A stretch of DNA of 64,000 nucleotides, taken from the NCBI GenBank assembly GCA_018268915.1, contig JAFDVQ010000006.1, forward strand, positions 124,001-188,000. The letters are read 5' to 3'. This stretch comes from Acidobacteriota bacterium. Its GTDB lineage: Bacteria > Acidobacteriota > Terriglobia > Terriglobales > Acidobacteriaceae. Both the position numbers and the translations under genes were made by a program. The notes below the pieces were generated by a model, which made no database searches, was not told the origin of the DNA, and saw only the letters and a list, made by a program, of their open reading frames with translations. This document shows positions 44,991 through 52,308 of the stretch, one piece after another (position 1 is the stretch's first letter; every line of letters starts with the position of its first letter).

Positions 44991-46659
44991 AATAGACACG
45001 CTACCCCTGCCTGATCCTTTAGGGCCAGTCTCCGCTATGTTGGGAAAAGGAGAATCGCGACTCATTGATGCCGTGCGCGCAAGTTCATCAAGAAAGTTCG
45101 GTGATGCAGGCTGCTCCGTTCCGGTAAAAGCCAACAAGCCGTTACCTCAACGGACTTCCTTTCAGCGGGCGGATAGCGGTGTTCGCATTTCGAGAGCGGC
45201 TAATGGCCAGCTGATCGATGTGATTGCATACCTCCGCGTATCATCCAACGAACAGAAGCTTGGCTTTTCTATAGAAGCACAACGTAAAGCGGTTAGGGAC
45301 TATGCGTCGGCGAACGGGTTGCGTATTGTCCAGATATTTGAAATCGCAGAGAGCGCCAGCACCCAGGGACGCAGAGTCTTTAGCGCAGCGATCGAATTTG
45401 CCCTAGCTAACCCTAATGTGCGGGGAATTATCACTGAGAAACCCGACAGGCTTTTGAGAAGTCTTGACGACTTCAACCTTGTTGAAAAATTGGTCGCTGA
45501 ACAAGGCCTTGAGTTTCACTTTGCCAAGGATGGTCGGGTGATACGTCGCGATTCCAATTCTCGGGAGAGGTTGGTCCATGGCCTTCATGCCTTGCTGGCT
45601 AAGTACTACATTGATAATCTCCGCGAAGAGACGATGAAAGGCCAGCGAGTTAAGGCTGGCCGTGGAGAATATCCAGGTCGCGCTCCATACGGATACGTCA
45701 ACGACAGAAACGACCGTGCTATCGTTGCTCACCCAACCCGCGCCCAAATTGTGAAACAAATTTTCGAGATGTACGCGACCGGCAATTACAGCGTAAAGAC
45801 GCTACGAAAGGCGATCCATGGCGAAACTGGCGAGAAGATCAGCAAGTCTCGCCTCCACCAAATCCTGAAATCGCGCTTCTACATCGGCCTTTTCACCTGG
45901 AGTGAAGAGGAATACGAAGGCAACCACCCGGCGTTGGTAGACGAGAAAACTTTCTACCGCGTGCAGCGTCTTATTGCTGGAAAAGGCAGTCCAAAAGGCA
46001 ACAAACATGACTTCGCGTTCAGCGGGATGATGTTTTGCGCCGAATGCGGTTGTAAGATCACAGCCGAGCTGCATAAGGAAAAATACACCTACTATCACTG
46101 TACCTTCGCAAAGGGCAAGCACGGATTCCCTTGGCTGATTGAAGAGGCGGTAGGTGAAATGCTCGGCTTGGCGTTGAAGTTGATCTCGGTTCCGAAAGAT
46201 TTGGCTTGTCAGATCGCGGAGTTCGATCAGAACGCTGGGGCTAATCAGAGCGCACGACGGAAAGATAAGATCACACATCTCCAACAGCGCCTCAACACTA
46301 TCAACACCCGCATAGATAAAGCCTACGATGATCGCTGTGATGGGCTCATTTCCGAAGACTTGTGGACCAAGAAAAAGCAGGAGTGGGAAGCACAAAAGGC
46401 AGATCTTGCGGTCGAGATTGAAAAGGCCGAGAAGCCAGATTCCCAACCACACCATCTGACTTCAGAAAGGATTCTAGACCTAGCTGCTCGGGCCCATCAG
46501 ATCTACGGGGGATTGTCTGAAAGAGAACGCGCAGAGACACTTCGCATGGTCGCAACCAAGTTCGTCACGGACGGAGAGACAGCCCAACCGCATTACCGTG
46601 ATCCATTTCAAATGATTCTTTCGCCGGCCACAAACTGCGCTGGTGCAGCAACCGTTTGA
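44977..46659 (+). CDS. Large serine recombinase (intact catalytic site)
   Basis: A 560-residue protein. After an unusually long N-terminal extension of about 80 residues comes the catalytic domain with YLRVSSNEQ (Ser near 89) and KPDRLLRSLDDF. A recombinase domain (about 230-330) follows, then a zinc-ribbon-like part (FCAECGCK ... YYHC) in which the fourth Cys is not obvious and a His may substitute. The C-terminus is a coiled coil. Members catalyse site-specific integration or excision of mobile elements. The ATG at 44977 has GGAGA upstream; the frame is open further upstream but overlaps the previous gene there. It is the only catalytically complete recombinase in the window and probably moves the island or part of it. 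Confidence 0.9.
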   Translation: MKNNEIDTLPLPDPLGPVSAMLGKGESRLIDAVRASSSRKFGDAGCSVPVKANKPLPQRTSFQRADSGVRISRAANGQLIDVIAYLRVSSNEQKLGFSIEAQRKAVRDYASANGLRIVQIFEIAESASTQGRRVFSAAIEFALANPNVRGIITEKPDRLLRSLDDFNLVEKLVAEQGLEFHFAKDGRVIRRDSNSRERLVHGLHALLAKYYIDNLREETMKGQRVKAGRGEYPGRAPYGYVNDRNDRAIVAHPTRAQIVKQIFEMYATGNYSVKTLRKAIHGETGEKISKSRLHQILKSRFYIGLFTWSEEEYEGNHPALVDEKTFYRVQRLIAGKGSPKGNKHDFAFSGMMFCAECGCKITAELHKEKYTYYHCTFAKGKHGFPWLIEEAVGEMLGLALKLISVPKDLACQIAEFDQNAGANQSARRKDKITHLQQRLNTINTRIDKAYDDRCDGLISEDLWTKKKQEWEAQKADLAVEIEKAEKPDSQPHHLTSERILDLAARAHQIYGGLSERERAETLRMVATKFVTDGETAQPHYRDPFQMILSPATNCAGAATV

Positions 46660-46675
46660 ATTGCGCTCCTCGTAT

Positions 46676-46716
46676 CTGCCGCTGAGCCAGCCTAAAAAGG
46701 GTGGACTCAGCGGTAG
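46676..46716. repeat. Imperfect hairpin after the recombinase gene
   Basis: Two 18-19-bp arms (46676-46693 and 46698-46716) pair with two mismatches and one bulge around an AAAA loop. It lies 17 bp after the recombinase stop, between convergent genes. There is no U-tract, so it may be a weak bidirectional terminator. A recombinase att core is an alternative. Confidence 0.4.
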
Positions 46717-46909
46717 TAACGAAACTGTGTGCTGTTCACACATCTGGATGGCAGCCAAGCCAATAACTTGATGTCCACTGTTGGGAGCGGCTCAAGCCTT
46801 TTGAAGCGACTTCTCCGCCCATCGATAGTCAAGTCTTGCCGTCTATCCAAAGGCAGAGTGCGACCTGGGTCAGGCAGACCCTTAGCTATAGTGCTATCCG
46901 CCTCCATGG

Positions 46910-47581
46910 TTATCGCCGGCCTTGAGGCTTAGCCTCTTTCTGATCTGCCCGCGCGAGGACTGTGGTGACAAAACGGATTCCATAGTTACACGCAGCTTGG
47001 CGGACCAGCACAAATTGCACAATGAGAATCGCAACGTACACCAGGCGGACGTTCATCGAAGGAATAGAAAGCGCTCCCGCCACGCCGTAAAAGATAAGGA
47101 ATACCGCGCAGAGGCCAGCGTAGTCTCGCATGAAGAGGTAGTCGAGATGTGCTTGGCTGACAGCTCGATCGTCCTCGATGGACTTGTACATCCGGTACCA
47201 CGTCCGGTTCTGCTCTGTTGGGTCAGTTGGCAGTGGAAGGCCGTGAATCTTCTCGAGGGCCGCGACATCAATGCGCGGGTCACGCAGAGCGTATTCGGTA
47301 AACGCGCGATGACCGGGCAGAGCATGGTGCCAACGAAGGAAGACCAGGCGAGCCTTCGTGTCGGCGTTCACGAGGCCATTCAATACGGTCGCCACGATCA
47401 GCGCCACACCCACTGGCACAAGGTTCTGCGCATCATTGAACATGGCGCGCAGCCCGCTAACCCTGATGGCGTTGGTCTGAACGATTCCGTATAGAAAGAG
47501 CGTGTTAACGGCAACAATAATCCAAAGCTGCAGCCGGTACCGGTCCTTCAGCGATTTCTTCTCGTTCCGCGTGCTAGTCAT
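46910..47581 (-). CDS. Four-helix membrane protein, partner of the MBL hydrolase
   Basis: A 223-residue protein with four hydrophobic segments at about 18-36, 50-70, 150-170 and 178-200, and a polar middle part of about 80 residues containing HHALPGHRAFTEY and a WYRMYKSI segment. The start ATG at 47581 overlaps the stop of the upstream MBL-fold gene by eight bases, so the proteins are made together. The four-helix layout with a central soluble loop is like that of membrane effectors in bacterial conflict systems (SLATT/S-4TM type), but I cannot place it in a named family. Confidence 0.7.
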   Translation of the reverse strand: MTSTRNEKKSLKDRYRLQLWIIVAVNTLFLYGIVQTNAIRVSGLRAMFNDAQNLVPVGVALIVATVLNGLVNADTKARLVFLRWHHALPGHRAFTEYALRDPRIDVAALEKIHGLPLPTDPTEQNRTWYRMYKSIEDDRAVSQAHLDYLFMRDYAGLCAVFLIFYGVAGALSIPSMNVRLVYVAILIVQFVLVRQAACNYGIRFVTTVLARADQKEAKPQGRR

Positions 47582-48689
47582 AGTCCTCGACCTCGGGCGA
47601 GAAAGGCAGGTTATCCAATCCAACGTAATCCGGCCGAGGCATGAAGCCACCCCAAAACACAATTTTTCGACCCTGAGTGGCGGCAACGCCATAACCACGC
47701 CGGGTAAATGCGTTCAACACCATTTTGCGAGGATGCGTATCGTCATCTTTTGGCGCGGATACGTACGCCTGTGCCGTAGACTTTGTATCTTTCGGCTTGA
47801 TGGGACCCAAGATTTCATTCAGAATTGTGGGACCCACATTCCGGCGGCTGCCGTGGTGCGGCACTTGGACGAACATGAAGTCCTGCAGCGCGAGCCCGTT
47901 CTTCTGGGCGAAGTACTTCGCCATTGTCAGACCCCAAATCCCGGCGTCGCCAGTCAGCAGCACGCGTCGGCCAGGTCCGAAGTCACCATAGAGCACGACA
48001 CTGCTCTCATTGCTGGCGCTTGTCACGCCCCCGTCCTTGAGGCGTTCATTTTCCCAGCTCTCGTTGATCCACTTTTGGACTTTCGCGGCGGCCTTTTCTA
48101 GTAAGGTCGCGATGAGCCCCGGAGGTTTTCCGATCCAATAGCCCGCCGCTTCGATAGCTGCTTGATCAGGATCAGGCGTACGATCAAACTGCGGAATGAA
48201 ATATGTGAAAACTTCCTTATGAGGTGAAGCTACGCGGAACGGTCCAATGTTCATACCAGCAAACGGCTGCATGACTGTGATCTTTTTTCTCTCCGCCGTT
48301 TCGACCAGTTCGCTGATGATTTCGTAGTTGTCGCGGATCTCTTTGGCCAACCCCTGGTCGGTCCAGTTCTTGTTCGCAAAAAGCGGCCGTGAGACTTCGG
48401 CGAACTCCCACGGTTTATGCAACCACAGATTTTTCACGGGAAGCCCAGCGATTACTTCCCGCATTCCCGAGGCATGGTCTGCATCGGGATGAGTCACTAT
48501 GGCGTGGGTCACGATGGCGTTGGGACCGAAATATTTCTGGATATGGCTGACGACAGCCTTGCCGGAATCTAGGTTGCCGCCGTCAATCACCATAATTTCG
48601 TAAGCGTTTGCATCTCCGTAGCGGACCACGATGGCATCGCCCGGCTTGCAGCCGTCGCCAACGGGCAGGAATTCGATCTCGCAGTTCAT
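47574..48689 (-). CDS. MBL-fold metallohydrolase, ComEC/Rec2 C-terminal type
   Basis: A 371-residue soluble protein. The metal-binding THPDADHASG motif near residue 68 gives HxDxDH, and further ligands are expected in LLTGDAG near 255 and VPHHGS near 287. The layout (VIDGGN, HPDADH, SNESSVVL, LTGDAG, PHHGS) is that of the MBL domain of ComEC. This stand-alone form lacks any competence membrane domain. Such proteins occur in accessory two-gene units with membrane proteins, as here. Possible activities are nuclease or cyclic-nucleotide phosphodiesterase. An AAGGAGGA ribosome-binding site precedes the ATG. Confidence 0.85.
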   Translation of the reverse strand: MNCEIEFLPVGDGCKPGDAIVVRYGDANAYEIMVIDGGNLDSGKAVVSHIQKYFGPNAIVTHAIVTHPDADHASGMREVIAGLPVKNLWLHKPWEFAEVSRPLFANKNWTDQGLAKEIRDNYEIISELVETAERKKITVMQPFAGMNIGPFRVASPHKEVFTYFIPQFDRTPDPDQAAIEAAGYWIGKPPGLIATLLEKAAAKVQKWINESWENERLKDGGVTSASNESSVVLYGDFGPGRRVLLTGDAGIWGLTMAKYFAQKNGLALQDFMFVQVPHHGSRRNVGPTILNEILGPIKPKDTKSTAQAYVSAPKDDDTHPRKMVLNAFTRRGYGVAATQGRKIVFWGGFMPRPDYVGLDNLPFSPEVEDYD

Positions 48690-48809
48690 GTGTCCTCCTT
48701 AGGCCTCCCCGTAAAGACTCGCAAGATAGCGATATTCACCTTGGGTGGCCCGGGCGTAATGGAATCGGTTGTAACCTATTGCGGTTTACGTCTTGGCTCG
48801 CGGCGGCTA

Positions 48810-50318
48810 TCAAGCGGCCCGATCGGCCGTTGTGTCTCCAGGCAATTCAAGAGATGGCGGGATCGACGGAGTAGCATCCACCTCGACGTCACTCGATGAA
48901 TTGCCCAGAATGCCCCTAAGATCCCCCACAAGCTCAGCGGCGCATCGTTGGATGAGCTCCACATGCTTTTCTCGCTCGGCCCAGGATGCTGACATCCAGC
49001 GCTTCTCGCGGCTAAGCTGCGCGCGCTCTGCTTCGACTCCTTCGAAGATCGCCGCGACCTTCATATGGAAGTTCGGTCCAGAGATGTAGGTGTACATACG
49101 TTCGGTTTTGCTCAGCCGATCCTGATCTGCAACGTGCGTTGCCGCAGTCTCGATCAAGACGAACCGCAAAGCTGTTGCAAGTGGAACTACATAGGACGAT
49201 GCGGAAACCCACACCTGGTCGATCCGGTCAAATGCTTCGATTCCCTTTGGAAGCGCCTTCGAGACAATCGCGCACACAGAGGCATTCGCCTGCCGCTGAT
49301 CTTCACGGAGCTTCGTCAGCCAGTTGGGCTGCCATTTCGCTGTGCGCTTAACTTCCCAGAGAATCGTTCCGCAACTGATGCCATGCTGATTAACAACCGT
49401 CTGCAACAGGTCGCCGCCAGAACATCCGTTCGGTACGGGTTCGAACGTATCACTGGGGAATTGCTGCCGCAGCGCCTGTTCGATCGCGAGTTCCTGAACT
49501 TCGCCCTGAAGCTGCTGGGATCCCTGCTCGCTCTTTCGGCGAAGCTCCTCTACCTGCGTGCGCATGTCCTCAATAACCTTGTCCTTCTCCGCAAGCTTCA
49601 ATCGGTCTGCCTCCGCCTGTTGCCGCATTGCGGATTCGCGAAGCGAGGCACGCTCGGCATCAACCTGACGTGCGACTTCGAGCTTCAGAGAGGCGGCCTG
49701 ATTTTCCAGTCGCGTTCGTTCGGCTCGAACCTGCAGTTCGGCCTCCTTTGCTTCGGTCAGCTGTGCAGAGAGCTCATTTACGAGCCGCTCCTTTTCATCC
49801 AGCTCGGTTCGGTTGCGCATGCGCTCGGCAGAGATCGCCTGTTGGCGGATGGACTCGCGCTCCTCGTCCACTCGCCGGGCAACGGCAAGGTCTGCCTGCA
49901 GTGCCTGTTCGATCAACTCTGCATTTTGTTTGCGGATGGCGAGCTCCGCGGCCTGGAGGTCGGCTATCTGCGCCGCCTGTTGCTTGAAGTGCTGGCGGGC
50001 CGAATCCAGCCGAGCCTGATATTCACCATCAAGCCGCTTTGCCTCCGCAGCAGCGATTGTTGCCCGCTGCTCTTCAGCCAATTGAGTGACAGTGTTGCTC
50101 AGATCACGAGTCTTCGAGGCAAGTTCGGTGCGCTCCAGCTCAAGTTGCTTGGCACGGGCCTGAAGCTCTTGTTCACGGTTTGCGATCTCAGCGTTGTGTT
50201 GACGGATGACGGCATCGGCTCGAGCGCGCTCCGCAGAAATAATAGGGGCGGCCAGCGCTTCCGAGATCGGAACCGGCGTACCGCAGTTCGGGCAGGGTAC
50301 GGTGAGTTGCTCGTTCAT
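48810..50318 (-). CDS. DUF2130 coiled-coil protein with nuclease-like domain
   Basis: A 502-residue protein. It starts with a CPNCG zinc-like pair, continues with a very long Glu/Gln/Arg-rich coiled coil (about 25-275) and ends with the conserved DUF2130 domain (about 285-440). In that domain the segment GGDLLQTV...CGTILWEVKRTAKW contains an E-x-K resembling a PD-(D/E)xK nuclease core. The ATG at 50318 has GGAGAG upstream; the frame extends to 50375. It is divergent from the methylase operon, with about 175 bp between starts. The function of DUF2130 is unknown; nuclease activity is proposed from fold similarity in the literature. Confidence 0.85.
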   Translation of the reverse strand: MNEQLTVPCPNCGTPVPISEALAAPIISAERARADAVIRQHNAEIANREQELQARAKQLELERTELASKTRDLSNTVTQLAEEQRATIAAAEAKRLDGEYQARLDSARQHFKQQAAQIADLQAAELAIRKQNAELIEQALQADLAVARRVDEERESIRQQAISAERMRNRTELDEKERLVNELSAQLTEAKEAELQVRAERTRLENQAASLKLEVARQVDAERASLRESAMRQQAEADRLKLAEKDKVIEDMRTQVEELRRKSEQGSQQLQGEVQELAIEQALRQQFPSDTFEPVPNGCSGGDLLQTVVNQHGISCGTILWEVKRTAKWQPNWLTKLREDQRQANASVCAIVSKALPKGIEAFDRIDQVWVSASSYVVPLATALRFVLIETAATHVADQDRLSKTERMYTYISGPNFHMKVAAIFEGVEAERAQLSREKRWMSASWAEREKHVELIQRCAAELVGDLRGILGNSSSDVEVDATPSIPPSLELPGDTTADRAA

Positions 50319-50457
50319 TCTTCTCTCCAAGAGGCTCCCGTGAGCCGCATAGAATCTATTTCCATGCGAGCTCACAAAACTGAGTTACTTACAACAAACC
50401 GAATAATGCGCCAAATCTTGGTTCATGTCAACTATAAAATTTCCATGCAATATCACA

Positions 50458-50486
50458 TTGACATAATTTCGAACCTCGGCTAGGAT
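50458..50486 (+). promoter_or_regulatory. Sigma-70-type promoter of the methylase/HerA operon
   Basis: A consensus -35 TTGACA (50458-50463), a 17-bp spacer and a -10-like TAGGAT (50481-50486). The expected transcription start would be at about 50493-50494, which coincides with the GTG start codon of the first gene. The mRNA may therefore be leaderless. The consensus -35 and spacing are good; the -10 matches only four of six positions. Confidence 0.55.
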
Positions 50487-50493
50487 TGGCAAT

Positions 50494-51900
50494 GTGAAAG
50501 CCGGAACGACCAAAATCGACGCGAATTGCTGGTCACCGCAGCTGGTGATCTCCGGCTCAGCTAAGCTCCCCGGGACGGTTCAGCTTGGGGAGATAGCTAC
50601 TCAAATAATTGAAGGTAAAAGAGATATACTTGAAACGGAGAGATCTTCCGGAGAGCCTTCCGTGCTCTACCGTCAAGCCAACCTGGGAGTTCTCCGTTGG
50701 AGCCTTGAGCCCGCACAAATGCTGATGCGCCCGCAGGTTGATCGCGCGGCGGTTCAACCCGGGGACGTCGTTCTGAACAAGATCATGCCGATAAGGGCTT
50801 CGTGGGTGACCAGCAGGCTGCGGCGCCATCCTGTAGACGCTAACTGCATTCTGGTCCGCGGCTTAGATCCCGCTTCATCGTTCTGGATAGCTTTCTGCCT
50901 GAATCAGCCCCTATATAAGGAGTACCTGGCCGCCTCTGCCGAAGGGTCTGCCCTGCCCCGGCTCAAGCTTCGGAGTCTACGCGAGCTACCGGTCCTTCCG
51001 GCGCCAGCGGCTTTCATAGCCTTAGCTGTTCGGGCAGCAAATGTCCTGAATGAACTCCTCGGAGCGGAAGAGGTCCTTAGGGCAGAAATCGACGCAGCAG
51101 AGGAGCGGATTACTCCGCCGGAAATCTTCGAGTTTTGGAAACAGAGGGTTGCGGCCATTGACAGGCGATCTTGGTGGAAGCGAATACCGGGACAGGTGGT
51201 TCCGGAGTCGCTGTCCCCAGGCCATGCCCTCTCCGAGGTGCTGCGGGAGGAGTTGCAGGCAAATTTCGGCTGGATCCCACTCACCCGATGCCTAGCTCCG
51301 ATCTCAGAAGGCGAAAAGAAGGAGTACCGGCAGCGCTTTGCTCCAATTGCCAGCCAGCAGATAAGGTCTCGATGCCTTCGCATCTCCGATGTCGGATCCG
51401 ATTTCACCATTACCGAGGCCCCGGAATTGCTCCCGATTGATTGGCCCGGCCGTGTATATCAGCTGCCTCTTCAGCCAGCGGAGGTATTGAGTTCGCTTCT
51501 AGTGAGCAGTTCCAAAGTGGCGTTTGCGGGACATTTCCCTCCGGACGAGATTCACCTTACAGACCATTGGGAGCGGCTGGCGTTCCGGGAAACACCGGGC
51601 GCTTGGGCCATTATCTTCAATAGTCCCTTGGTGAGAATTCAACTCCGGCTTTTGGCCCAGGGCTCTGCACGCCAGTTTGTCGGCTCGGACTCGCTAGGCC
51701 AGATCGTCGTTCCGAACTTGCCTCATGAGGAGCGGCTCCCGCTACACAGGTTCCTTTCGGATTACCAGCAGAAGCGCCTGAGCCTTGAGCGTGAATGGCG
51801 GCGCGTCAATCGAGAGGCACAGGAGATCTTTGAGGCTGCGCACGGACGAACTCTGACTGATTCTCCGGTGAGTTATGCGTGGAATGAGGTGCAGCAATGA
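50494..51900 (+). CDS. HsdS-like DNA specificity protein (first S-like subunit)
   Basis: A 468-residue protein. The N-terminal 220 residues look like a type I specificity subunit target-recognition domain: an early Leu-Gly start (VQLGEIATQI), the PGDVVLNKI and ANCILVRG segments, then LPRLKLRSLRELPVLPAP followed by a long helix. The second half is less S-like but ends with another helical stretch (RFLSDYQQKRLSLEREWRRV), so it may hold a diverged second recognition domain. The start is GTG with no ribosome-binding site, consistent with a leaderless transcript; a GTG at 50545 is an alternative. It is the first gene of the operon and its stop overlaps the next start by four bases. Confidence 0.75.
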   Translation: MKAGTTKIDANCWSPQLVISGSAKLPGTVQLGEIATQIIEGKRDILETERSSGEPSVLYRQANLGVLRWSLEPAQMLMRPQVDRAAVQPGDVVLNKIMPIRASWVTSRLRRHPVDANCILVRGLDPASSFWIAFCLNQPLYKEYLAASAEGSALPRLKLRSLRELPVLPAPAAFIALAVRAANVLNELLGAEEVLRAEIDAAEERITPPEIFEFWKQRVAAIDRRSWWKRIPGQVVPESLSPGHALSEVLREELQANFGWIPLTRCLAPISEGEKKEYRQRFAPIASQQIRSRCLRISDVGSDFTITEAPELLPIDWPGRVYQLPLQPAEVLSSLLVSSSKVAFAGHFPPDEIHLTDHWERLAFRETPGAWAIIFNSPLVRIQLRLLAQGSARQFVGSDSLGQIVVPNLPHEERLPLHRFLSDYQQKRLSLEREWRRVNREAQEIFEAAHGRTLTDSPVSYAWNEVQQ

Positions 51901-52295
51901 CCGAGGTGATTCTAGACAGATTGACAAACGCATTGCGAGCGAAACCGCGGAAGCTGGACGAGTTGCACCGGATGGCTGTCGAGTCAGGGAGCAATTGGAG
52001 CGCCGATCAGTTGTGGTTACTCTTTGCCTGCCTGGATGGATACCGTGTGCAGGCTGGGAGTACGGACCAGGAACTGCCCACGATCAGTCTCGGTGATCGC
52101 TCGCCGAAAGAGAAGTTGCAGGAAGCGATTGTTGAAATTGTTCGCTCTGAAATTGGGCGGCCGGTGCCGGCGCAAAAAGTATTCACGTTATTGCCGTCGG
52201 AGTTTGTGACTTCGGTGGCGCAGATTCTGGCCATTGCTCGCGAGACTCCCACCTTGGAAGTATTCGGGCCCGGCCTTTTGAGACTGAGGAAGTAA
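51897..52295 (+). CDS. Small winged-helix-like protein
   Basis: A 132-residue protein, mostly helical, with two segments that look like winged-helix modules: residues 1-60 (LDELHRMAVESGSNWSADQLWLLFACL) and 75-130 (KEKLQEAIVEIVRSEIGRPVPAQKVF followed by a short hairpin). It overlaps the S-like gene by four bases and is followed 13 bp later by the methylase. It could tether DNA or act as an adaptor between specificity and methylase subunits. There is no catalytic motif. Confidence 0.6.
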   Translation: MTEVILDRLTNALRAKPRKLDELHRMAVESGSNWSADQLWLLFACLDGYRVQAGSTDQELPTISLGDRSPKEKLQEAIVEIVRSEIGRPVPAQKVFTLLPSEFVTSVAQILAIARETPTLEVFGPGLLRLRK

Positions 52296-52308
52296 ACCGG
52301 AGAACAAA

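Noticed and set aside
49065..50483. 472-codon plus-strand frame
   Set aside because: It is the antisense shadow of the DUF2130 coiled-coil gene; the repetitive Leu/Arg-rich product arises from the Glu/Gln-rich coding strand.
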